Source: Planctomycetes bacterium GWF2_50_10
Lineage (GTDB): Bacteria; Planctomycetota; Phycisphaerae; Sedimentisphaerales; GWF2-50-10
Direction of reading: 5' to 3'
Assembly: GCA_001824635.1 (NCBI GenBank)
Contig: MHYB01000047.1
Location: 68,888 to 76,314 of the forward strand
DNA length: 7,427 nt
Shown here: positions 1 through 5,851 of the stretch, piece after piece
Layout: each line of letters opens with the position of its first letter
How positions within the stretch are numbered: the stretch's first letter is position 1
Program-made: the position numbers and the translations under genes
Notes under the pieces: generated by a model
Databases searched by the model: none
The model's input: the letters and a program-made list of their open reading frames with translations, nothing else
What the model was told of the DNA's origin: nothing

Positions 1-1
1 T

Positions 2-493
2 GTTTCTATACACCTCAACGGTCCGATGCGTATCTGGCAGACGGATCTGCCCGACAAGATCATGGCGCCTATGGTTCGTGACGCGAACAGTTTATATGCG
101 GGCTGCTGGGACACATATCTTTACAAACTCAAATTCACAACGGGGCAGATCGAATGGAAGTACCAGATGCCGGGTGTTTTGAGCACGTCGGCAGTGGTTA
201 CATCAATGGCGGTATTTCAAAGCGTACCTAACCACGGTGTTACAGCTATCGGCAAATCCACAGGGACAGAATTGTTTACAGTGCTTGACGGCACGGCTAT
301 GTTGGCCCAGACGCCGGGGCGGACGTTTGTGATAACGACAGATCGCAATTGCGCAGTAATCGACAATACCACGGGCAAGGAAGTCGAGAGGCTTAATTTT
401 GCTCAAACGGCGCTGCAGGCATCCAACAATGTTGATGGATATATATATGTGGCTGATAAACAGGGGCGTTTAGCCTGTTATGCGGCAAAATAG
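2..493 (+). CDS. PQQ-like beta-propeller repeat protein, C-terminal part (5' end outside window)
   Basis: The reading frame is open to the left edge, so this is the last 164 residues of a longer protein. The ATG at 26 is probably internal, because eight codons before it are also open. The visible part reads as repeated beta-blades of the PQQ/BamB-like kind: a W-containing strand (IWQTDLP), then a blade with GCWDTYLYKL and TGQIEWKYQMPG, then STGTELF, a blade with TTGKEVERL, and a final DGYIYVADKQGRLACYAAK. The alternation of 'value, D..TG..., W or hydrophobic strand' is typical of these propellers. Family members include outer-membrane assembly factors, alcohol-dehydrogenase-like enzymes and many exported proteins of unknown role. 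No catalytic residue is visible here, so the function cannot be named. The protein ends 36 bases before purH on the same strand, so co-transcription is possible but unproven. Confidence 0.8.
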   Translation, partial: VSIHLNGPMRIWQTDLPDKIMAPMVRDANSLYAGCWDTYLYKLKFTTGQIEWKYQMPGVLSTSAVVTSMAVFQSVPNHGVTAIGKSTGTELFTVLDGTAMLAQTPGRTFVITTDRNCAVIDNTTGKEVERLNFAQTALQASNNVDGYIYVADKQGRLACYAAK

Positions 494-529
494 TGAACGG
501 CAACTGAAATAACGAATACAGGGACAAAC

Positions 530-2140
530 ATGGACGTTAAGATCAAAAGGGCGCTTATCAGCGTCTCAGACAAGACAGGCGTTATCGAATTCGCAAAGGC
601 ACTTGCCCAGATGGGCGTTGCAATTATCAGCACGGGCGGGACAGCCAAAGCACTTGCCCAGGCGGGTGTGAATGTAACAAGCATTGATTCGGTGACGGGC
701 TTTCCCGAGATGATGGACGGGCGGGTGAAAACACTTCATCCGAAAATACATGGCGGGCTGCTGGCGATACGCGACAACAAGGAACACGCGGCAGCGATGG
801 CAAAGCACGGCATTGAGCCTATCGACCTGGTGTGCATCAATCTTTATCCGTTCGAGCAGACGGTTGCTAAACCGGATTGCACGTTCGAAGACGCGATCGA
901 AAATATCGATATCGGCGGGCCTTCGATGGTGCGATCGTCGGCAAAGAATCACAGGTTTGTAACTATCGTAACAGAGCCGGGGCAATATCAGCTTGTTCTT
1001 GATGAACTTAAAAATAACGGCGGAGCTGTTTCGCAGGCAACGCGATGGGATTTCGCACGCAAGGCTTTTTCGCTTACGGCTTCGTATGACGCTGCTATAA
1101 GCAAGTATCTCAATAACAAGGCTTCGGTGAACTATCCCGATAAGCTTACGGTTTCGGCACGCAAGGATATCGAACTGCGTTACGGGGAAAACCCGCACCA
1201 GAGCGCAGCGTTTTACCGGCTGGGCGATTGCAATGAGCCGTCTATGGGCACTGCCAAACTCCTGCCTGGCGGCAAGGAAATTAGTTTCAACAATATCATG
1301 GATGCAAATGCGGCATTTGAACTGGTGAAGGAATTCGACGAACCGGCGATCGTTATCGTAAAACATATGAATCCTTGCGGCGTGGCGATTGATCAGGATA
1401 TTCACGTCGCATATCAGAAGGCATACGAGGCGGATGTTACAAGCGCGTTTGGCGGTATAATCGCGGTCAATCGCAATGTTGATAAGGCCCTTGCGACAAC
1501 AATAATGGAATCTTACGCACGGTTCGGCAAGGCTAAGGGGGCGGCGGGGTTCTTTGCGGAAGTAATTGTGGCACCATCCTACGACGACGATGCCCTGACG
1601 GCGATCCGCACGCTCAAGACATGGGGCAACGATGTTCGGCTGCTGGCGACGGGAGTGATCGATAAATCGAAGGTCGATCGCGGACAGCTTGATATCCGCT
1701 GCGTGGTCGGCGGTATTCTTGTGCAGAGCCGAGATCTGGTGGCATGGGAGCCGGAGAATCTTACATTTCCCACAAAACTTAAACCAACAGCGGCGCAACT
1801 TGAAGATCTTCGCATTGCGTGGATCACTGCAAAGCATGTAAAGAGCAACACCATCGTGCTGGTTAAGGATCGCAAAGTCGTCGGAGTAGGCGCGGGCCAG
1901 ATGAACCGCGTGGAATCTGGCATGCTGGCGATGAAAATGGCGGGCGATGGAGCAAAAGGCTCGGCTATGGCATCGGACGCGTTTTTCCCGTTCCCGGATA
2001 ATATCGTCAACGCGGCAAAAGCAGGAATCGCGTGTGTGGTTCAGCCAGGCGGATCAAAAAAGGATAATGAAGTGATTGCCGCTGCGGATGAACTGGGAAT
2101 CGCAATGGTGCTGACAGGCAAACGGCATTTCAAGCACTAA
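530..2140 (+). CDS. purH: Bifunctional AICAR formyltransferase / IMP cyclohydrolase
   Basis: PurH catalyses the last two steps of de novo purine synthesis in the cytoplasm: formylation of AICAR with 10-formyl-tetrahydrofolate, then ring closure to IMP. The 536 residues match the usual bacterial length (about 510-530). The N-terminal MGS-like cyclohydrolase domain (about 1-200) shows STGGT (34-38), GRVKTLHPKIHGG (64-76), NLYPFEQ (104-110) and IDIGGPSMVRSSAKNH (126-141). These contain the residues equivalent to the known Lys, Tyr, Asp and Lys active-site set (K67, Y106, D127, K139). The C-terminal transformylase domain shows LRYGENPHQ (216-224), ISFNNIMDANAA, VKHMNPCGVA with the catalytic Lys-His pair (278-279), SAFGGIIAVNR, AKHVKSN, GAGQMNRVES, ASDAFFPFPD and the C-terminal RHFKH. 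Both domains look intact. The ATG at 530 is preceded by AGGGA at 520-524, five bases away, a short but acceptable ribosome-binding site. The gene ends at a hairpin shared with metK. Confidence 0.98.
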   Translation: MDVKIKRALISVSDKTGVIEFAKALAQMGVAIISTGGTAKALAQAGVNVTSIDSVTGFPEMMDGRVKTLHPKIHGGLLAIRDNKEHAAAMAKHGIEPIDLVCINLYPFEQTVAKPDCTFEDAIENIDIGGPSMVRSSAKNHRFVTIVTEPGQYQLVLDELKNNGGAVSQATRWDFARKAFSLTASYDAAISKYLNNKASVNYPDKLTVSARKDIELRYGENPHQSAAFYRLGDCNEPSMGTAKLLPGGKEISFNNIMDANAAFELVKEFDEPAIVIVKHMNPCGVAIDQDIHVAYQKAYEADVTSAFGGIIAVNRNVDKALATTIMESYARFGKAKGAAGFFAEVIVAPSYDDDALTAIRTLKTWGNDVRLLATGVIDKSKVDRGQLDIRCVVGGILVQSRDLVAWEPENLTFPTKLKPTAAQLEDLRIAWITAKHVKSNTIVLVKDRKVVGVGAGQMNRVESGMLAMKMAGDGAKGSAMASDAFFPFPDNIVNAAKAGIACVVQPGGSKKDNEVIAAADELGIAMVLTGKRHFKH

Positions 2141-2168
2141 GAAATTCAAACTGGTTTAAAACAATAAA

Positions 2169-2200
2169 AAAGGCTTGTGGTCGGTTGGCCACAAGCCTTT
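2169..2200. terminator. Shared bidirectional intrinsic terminator between purH and metK
   Basis: A perfect 12-bp stem is formed by AAAGGCTTGTGG (2169-2180) and CCACAAGCCTTT (2189-2200), with an 8-base loop. On the minus strand the stem runs into TTTTTT (2166-2171 read in reverse), a classical U-tract placed 20-50 bases after the metK stop. On the plus strand it is followed by TTTGCTTTT, a weaker U-rich tail after purH. Because the two genes converge here, one hairpin plausibly stops both transcripts, more strongly for metK. Confidence 0.9.
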
Positions 2201-2219
2201 GCTTTTATGATGTGCGGGG

Positions 2220-3434
2220 TTATTTTAACCCGGCTTCTTTCCTGAGCTTATTGACCATGTCGAGTTTTTCCCAGGTAAAGTCAGGCAGGTTTCTGCCGAA
2301 ATGGCCGCCGCGGGAGGTTTCAAAAAAGATCGGGCGTTCAAGCTTGAGGTGCTTGACCATTTCCTTGGGAGTAAGTGGGAAAAGCTTTGTGACGATCTCG
2401 CCGAGCTTAGTTTCACTTATCTTGGCGGTGCCTTCTGAATTTACTAGAACCGAGACGGGCTTTGCGACACCTATCGCATAGGCTAATTGAATCTCGCAGG
2501 AATCAGCAAGGCCTGCAGCGACGACATTTTTCGCAATGTACCTGGCCATGTAGCTGGCGGTTCTGTCTACTTTTGTCGGGTCTTTGCCGCTGAAGGCTCC
2601 GCCGCCATGGCAGCCTCTGCCGCCGTAGGTATCGACGATGATCTTTCTGCCGGTAAGGCCGCAATCGCCGGCAGGGCCGCCGACTACGAATCTGCCGGTG
2701 GGATTGACGTGGTAAATTATTCTGTCATCAACGAGTTTCTTGGGCAGCACGGGGAGGATGACGTGTTTAATAATTGCTTTTTCGATCTCGGCGTGCGTTA
2801 CATGTGCATCGTGCTGGGTAGAAACGACGACGGTATGAATTCGCAGGGGTTTGCCGTGGCAGTATTCGACTGTTACCTGGCTCTTGCCGTCAGGTCTTAG
2901 CCAGGGGAGCTTTTTGGTCTGACGCATTACGGCAAGTCTGTCGGTTATTTTATGCGCAAGATAGATGGGCATGGGCATATAGGCTGAGGTTTCATTGGTT
3001 GCATAGCCGAACATAAGGCCCTGATCGCCTGCGCCTTGTTCCTTGTGCAGGCCCTTGCCTTCGGTGACACCCATCGAGATATCCGGGCTTTGCCTGTTGA
3101 TAGCGTTTATGATCGCACAGCTCTGTGAGTCAAAGCCGAGCCTGGGGTCGTCGTAGCCGACGCGATGGATGGTGTCGCGAACGACCTTCTGCATGTGCTG
3201 AACGTCAATCGGCTTTTTAGAGGTGATTTCGCCCGCTATAAAGACCAGGCCGGTGGTGAGCAGCGTTTCGCACGCTACCCTGGCTTTTGGGTCCTGACGA
3301 AGCATCTCGTCCAGTATAGCGTCAGAAATCTGGTCCGCCATTTTATCGGGATGCCCCATAGCGACTGATTCGCTGGTAAATAAGTACGATGTTGTATCAC
3401 AAAAATGATTGCTGATTCCGCGTCCTTTGACCAT
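2220..3434 (-). CDS. metK: S-adenosylmethionine synthetase (methionine adenosyltransferase)
   Basis: MetK makes S-adenosylmethionine from methionine and ATP and splits the resulting triphosphate; it acts in the cytoplasm, usually as a tetramer. The 404 residues compare with 384 in E. coli. The signatures are complete: LFTSESVAMGHPDK (18-31) with the catalytic-site His28, GAGDQGLMFGYA (134-145, the first family signature) and GGGAFSGKDPTKVDR (277-291, the phosphate-binding second signature), followed by ARYIAKN. The protein carries about 13 extra N-terminal residues (MVKGRGISNHFCD) before the usual start of the fold. The start is still well supported, because GGAAGGAG lies six bases upstream of this ATG. 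Where many MetKs have Ser/Thr-Glu before GHPDK, this one has Ala-Met. The gene follows the DUF547 gene by 20 bases on the same strand and ends at the hairpin shared with purH. No SAM riboswitch is apparent in the short space before it. Confidence 0.98.
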   Translation of the reverse strand: MVKGRGISNHFCDTTSYLFTSESVAMGHPDKMADQISDAILDEMLRQDPKARVACETLLTTGLVFIAGEITSKKPIDVQHMQKVVRDTIHRVGYDDPRLGFDSQSCAIINAINRQSPDISMGVTEGKGLHKEQGAGDQGLMFGYATNETSAYMPMPIYLAHKITDRLAVMRQTKKLPWLRPDGKSQVTVEYCHGKPLRIHTVVVSTQHDAHVTHAEIEKAIIKHVILPVLPKKLVDDRIIYHVNPTGRFVVGGPAGDCGLTGRKIIVDTYGGRGCHGGGAFSGKDPTKVDRTASYMARYIAKNVVAAGLADSCEIQLAYAIGVAKPVSVLVNSEGTAKISETKLGEIVTKLFPLTPKEMVKHLKLERPIFFETSRGGHFGRNLPDFTWEKLDMVNKLRKEAGLK

Positions 3435-3440
3435 GTGCTG

Positions 3441-3448
3441 CTCCTTCC
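3441..3448 (-). promoter_or_regulatory. Strong ribosome-binding site of metK
   Basis: Read on the minus strand, GGAAGGAG sits six bases before the metK ATG (3432-3434). This near-ideal Shine-Dalgarno sequence fixes the start that includes the extra N-terminal residues of MetK. It lies in the 20-base gap after the DUF547 stop codon, which fits translation from a joint mRNA. Confidence 0.85.
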
Positions 3449-3454
3449 ATGAGC

Positions 3455-4609
3455 TTAACGCTGTTCATTAAGCATCCAATTAAATCTTATCCACTTGACA
3501 GAAAATATCTTTCGACCAAGCCAATCGGCATCCTTGCGCGAGACGTGTTTGCTGACATACGTTAAAATCGATGCCTGGCCGGCTGGTTTGTCTAAAAACT
3601 GCTTGTCGGCCGGGTATTTTGCAACAAACTTGGCAGAATACCAATCGAAAACCGGTGAAAGATACAATGCCGGCTCGTTGCGGTCAATCTTAAAACCAAT
3701 TTCGGTCGCAAGAAAACGCTTTGCCTGATCGTTAAGCTGCCCGTCGAGTTTGGCTCCTGTGTACGGTTCTCTTCGCATGGGGGCTGAGCCTTCGCTTGCG
3801 TAAGATATGGCAAGGCAGATTCGCGGTTCCTCAAACTGGGTTCGCAATATCTTCTGTTCAATCTCGGTAAGGGTATAATTTTCGCCCATGATGTTGAAGG
3901 GCATTTTGTCCCAGATGCCGTCGATCTGCATGATGCTGTTTGCGGGGTAGAATATGACCTTGAATCTGGATGGGATAATGGGGTAATTATCGACTATGCC
4001 GCGAATGATGCACAGATTAAAGGTGTTGATCCAGAATGCCAGCTTGTCTTCTTTTGCCCAATTGTTGTAAACGTCCGGCTTGACGTCGCTATATTGGGAC
4101 TGGGCGGAGATAAGGTCGAGGCGCTTTCTGCGGAGGGTTTTGTAGTCGACTCGGCCGTAGTCGTCGATGTAAGTGCTGAAAAAATCGGCGCATAAGGCGT
4201 GCATCGCAAGTGCGCTGGTTCTATCGATCTTATTTGGCTCGGTGGGCGTAGTAGCGGGGGAAACTTTGGGTTTTGAGGCCGGCAGAGGCGTTTGGGTCTG
4301 AATTTCCTGTGCGATTATGATAGATGCAAGGTCGATTTGAGAAATCGGGAGATCATCCTCTATTATAGATAAGAAAATCAGAGCGTTTGGATCTTTGACA
4401 AACAATTGGAGAAGCGGGTCGTGATGATGAGTGGCAGGTTTAGGATTATTAATGCAGCAGGAATAATGCGCAGCGGGGTTATTTGCGTCTATGTTGAGGC
4501 AAAAAGCTGATAGAAAAAATGCTAATCCCCAAGTTAACACAGGATACCTTTTTATAATCCTTATAAAGAAAACCAGAATTAAAAAATTATCATAAGTATT
4601 TATTGCCAA
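3455..4609 (-). CDS. DUF547 domain protein, probably exported or membrane-anchored
   Basis: The 384-residue frame ends in a DUF547 domain (about 140-370): VDYKTLRRKRLDLI (154-167), KLAFWINTFNLCII (189-202), GIWDKMPFNI (231-240), YTLTEIEQKILR, EPRICLAIS, the altered core motif YASEGSAPMRREPYTG (270-285), LDGQLNDQAKRFL and LSPVFDWYSAKF (317-328). The biochemical role of DUF547 is not something I can state. Upstream of the domain are a hydrophobic stretch (about 24-38, after positively charged IRIIKR), a His/Cys-rich segment (48-64) and a Pro/Thr/Lys-rich linker (105-127), which suggests secretion with the domain outside the cytoplasm. The first codon of the longest frame is TTG (4607-4609) with no visible ribosome-binding site. 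A GTG at 4538-4540 has AAAAAGG six bases upstream, but starting there removes the charged part of the signal sequence, so the start is unresolved. metK follows 20 bases downstream. The usual cysteines of the family core motif are absent. Confidence 0.85.
   Translation of the reverse strand: MAINTYDNFLILVFFIRIIKRYPVLTWGLAFFLSAFCLNIDANNPAAHYSCCINNPKPATHHHDPLLQLFVKDPNALIFLSIIEDDLPISQIDLASIIIAQEIQTQTPLPASKPKVSPATTPTEPNKIDRTSALAMHALCADFFSTYIDDYGRVDYKTLRRKRLDLISAQSQYSDVKPDVYNNWAKEDKLAFWINTFNLCIIRGIVDNYPIIPSRFKVIFYPANSIMQIDGIWDKMPFNIMGENYTLTEIEQKILRTQFEEPRICLAISYASEGSAPMRREPYTGAKLDGQLNDQAKRFLATEIGFKIDRNEPALYLSPVFDWYSAKFVAKYPADKQFLDKPAGQASILTYVSKHVSRKDADWLGRKIFSVKWIRFNWMLNEQR
4547..4553 (-). promoter_or_regulatory. 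Possible ribosome-binding site for an alternative GTG start of the DUF547 gene
   Basis: On the minus strand AAAAAGG lies six bases before an in-frame GTG (4538-4540). The start of the longest frame, TTG at 4609, has nothing comparable. Use of the GTG would shorten the protein by 23 residues and leave a hydrophobic N-terminus (LTWGLAFFLSAFCL) without basic residues, which is a poor signal peptide. The two kinds of evidence therefore disagree. Confidence 0.4.
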
Positions 4610-4622
4610 AAGAGCAACAATT

Positions 4623-4651
4623 TTTATATCGGCTTGTTAGGGCCTTGACAT
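4623..4651 (-). promoter_or_regulatory. Candidate sigma-70-type promoter for the DUF547-metK unit
   Basis: Read on the minus strand, ATGTCA (4646-4651; 4 of 6 matches to TTGACA) is followed after 17 bases by TATAAA (4623-4628; 5 of 6 matches to TATAAT). Transcription would begin near 4616. This leaves almost no leader for the TTG start at 4609 but a normal leader of about 75 bases for the GTG at 4540. The call rests on consensus matching by eye only. Confidence 0.45.
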
Positions 4652-4673
4652 CGGTTAAATATATAGTTACCTT
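4645..4673 (+). promoter_or_regulatory. Candidate promoter for the exported helical-repeat protein gene
   Basis: A perfect -35 box TTGACA (4645-4650) is followed after 17 bases by TACCTT (4668-4673), which matches only 3 of 6 positions of TATAAT. The AT-rich stretch between them includes TATAGT (4662-4667), a better -10 by sequence but only 11 bases from the -35. The -35 box shares five bases with the -35 candidate on the other strand. Confidence 0.4.
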
Positions 4674-4715
4674 GCGGTATCTTTAGTTCATATACAAATT
4701 ATAAGGACATTCGAG

Positions 4716-5756
4716 ATGGCTAACTGTTTTAAGGTTGCGGTAATTCTTGGTTTTTTCGGTAGTTTTGCGATGGCGCTTAATACGGCCCAGATCGAGGCTT
4801 TGGGCAAAAAGGCGGTACTTGAGCAGGCTGATATGGCTCAAATCGATGCTTTTTTGGCTTCGGCGGTGCAGGAAATCGTTGATACAGAGGATTTTGGCAA
4901 TATAGCTGAGGTTCGGGCGGCGGTGGTGGCTAACAGCAAGAGCGAACAGGCACAGTATAAGCCTGCGTTTGCGGCGGCGGTTGCGAAATATTTGCCTCAG
5001 GGGGTAGAGAAGGCCAAGGCGATAAAGGATGAGAAGCGACAGGCCAATGCGTTGATCAATTTAATGATCTTGATGGAAAGCCTTAAGAATCCAGCACTTG
5101 TGGATGCGGCAGCGGGTATGCTGGGCAGCGATAACGCGGCGGTGAGGTACTGGGCGGTGCGGAATATAGCGAGTTTGGCAGGTGATAATCAGAAGGCTGC
5201 GCAGGTTGGGCTGGCGAAGCTTGGGGGGATGATAGGGAAGGAAACGTCGGCGGATGTGCTGGAGCAGATAGCCAGATTTGGGGCGACGGCGAAGATAAAC
5301 GGGGCGAAAAAGCTGCTTTTTGACGTAGCTGATATGCGCATAAAGGGTTATCAGGACTGGAGTTTGAACAATTTTGAGCCGGATGGCGCGATTTTGTCGC
5401 TGCTTGGAAACAGTATCGCGGCAGGAACGGAAAACGACCCGGCGGCGGTGCGGTTTGCACAGCTTCTGGCGTATGCGATGGGGCGGTACTGCAATGATGA
5501 AAACCTGAGCAAGGCTAAAAAAGCGGAGCTTGGGGAGGTGCTCACGGCGACTGAGGCGGGGGCGCTGGCGAAGATTGGGATGCCGCAAACTACGATAAAG
5601 AAAGCACTTACAGAGCGAGGCGGCACGGCGGCGGTGGTGCTTGGAGAGTATAAGGTTCTTTACGGTGAGGATGGGGCGAGCGGGAAGATAAACACGGTTT
5701 TGAAGGTAAAAAGCGTGTCGGCGCTGCCTGCCAAGCCGGTCAGCAGCATAAAATAA
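4716..5756 (+). CDS. Exported alpha-helical (HEAT-like) repeat protein of unknown function
   Basis: I do not recognise a named family. The 346-residue protein starts with a plausible signal peptide: basic residue K6, hydrophobic core VAVILGFFGSFA (7-18) and an AMA-type cleavage site after residue 20. The rest is rich in Ala, Leu, Lys and Glu and reads as a series of amphipathic helices. One segment, MLGSDNAAVRYWAVRNIASLAGD (about 135-157), resembles a HEAT repeat, with a conserved-looking 'D..AVR..A...I..L' pattern, and a similar helix pair follows (TSADVLEQIARFGATAKING). No cysteine cluster, catalytic motif or transmembrane segment is visible after the signal peptide. The ATG is supported by AAGGA at 4703-4707, eight bases upstream. 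The gene is divergent from the DUF547 gene and is followed by a hairpin that may end the transcript. The coding strand is strikingly G-rich, which opens long but meaningless frames on the other strand. A periplasmic or envelope scaffold role is only a guess. Confidence 0.8.
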   Translation: MANCFKVAVILGFFGSFAMALNTAQIEALGKKAVLEQADMAQIDAFLASAVQEIVDTEDFGNIAEVRAAVVANSKSEQAQYKPAFAAAVAKYLPQGVEKAKAIKDEKRQANALINLMILMESLKNPALVDAAAGMLGSDNAAVRYWAVRNIASLAGDNQKAAQVGLAKLGGMIGKETSADVLEQIARFGATAKINGAKKLLFDVADMRIKGYQDWSLNNFEPDGAILSLLGNSIAAGTENDPAAVRFAQLLAYAMGRYCNDENLSKAKKAELGEVLTATEAGALAKIGMPQTTIKKALTERGGTAAVVLGEYKVLYGEDGASGKINTVLKVKSVSALPAKPVSSIK

Positions 5757-5784
5757 GGGCAAAAGGCAAAATTCAAAGGGCAAA
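5757..5784 (+). repeat. Short A-rich GGCAAA repeats after the helical-repeat gene
   Basis: Directly after the stop codon, GGCAAAA occurs twice in tandem (5758-5764 and 5765-5771), and GGGCAAA occurs at 5757-5763 and again at 5778-5784. The unit is degenerate and short. Together with the adjacent palindrome it looks like a small non-coding module rather than random spacer, but whether it recurs elsewhere in the genome cannot be seen here. Confidence 0.5.
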
Positions 5785-5792
5785 GGTGTGGA

Positions 5793-5820
5793 ATCCCGAC
5801 GCTGTCGGGATAGCTGTTTT
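5793..5820 (+). terminator. Hairpin with U-rich tail, possible terminator or REP-like palindrome
   Basis: ATCCCGAC (5793-5800) and GTCGGGAT (5804-5811) form a perfect 8-bp stem with a GCT loop. Four bases later comes TTTTT (5817-5821). This can act as a rho-independent terminator for the helical-repeat gene, although the gap before the T-run weakens it. The hairpin would separate this gene from the solute-binding protein gene that begins 41 bases downstream. A compact palindrome of this kind next to A-rich repeats could also be a dispersed intergenic element. Confidence 0.6.
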
Positions 5821-5851
5821 TACATTTAAAATGGGGTATTGAGGCGTTTTG

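Noticed and set aside
566..1837. 423-codon open frame on the minus strand opposite purH
   Set aside because: It lies entirely within purH, its translation is rich in Arg, Cys and His with no family signature, and purH is certain. It is a codon-bias shadow.
3453..3473. GCTTAA/TTAAGC inverted repeat over the DUF547 stop codon
   Set aside because: A 6-bp AT-rich stem with a 9-base loop and no U-tract is expected by chance and would not terminate transcription.
3435..3500. SAM riboswitch upstream of metK
   Set aside because: Only 20 non-coding bases precede metK, far too few for a SAM aptamer, and no aptamer-like helices were seen in the 4610-4715 spacer either.
4490..4510. Lipobox in the DUF547 protein (LSAFC, residues 33-37)
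   Set aside because: Phe immediately before the Cys is not accepted by lipoprotein signal peptidase; small residues are required there.
5061..5783. 240-codon open frame on the minus strand opposite the helical-repeat gene
   Set aside because: The product is Arg/His/Pro-rich low-complexity sequence, which results from the G-rich opposite coding strand. It has no convincing start or ribosome-binding site.
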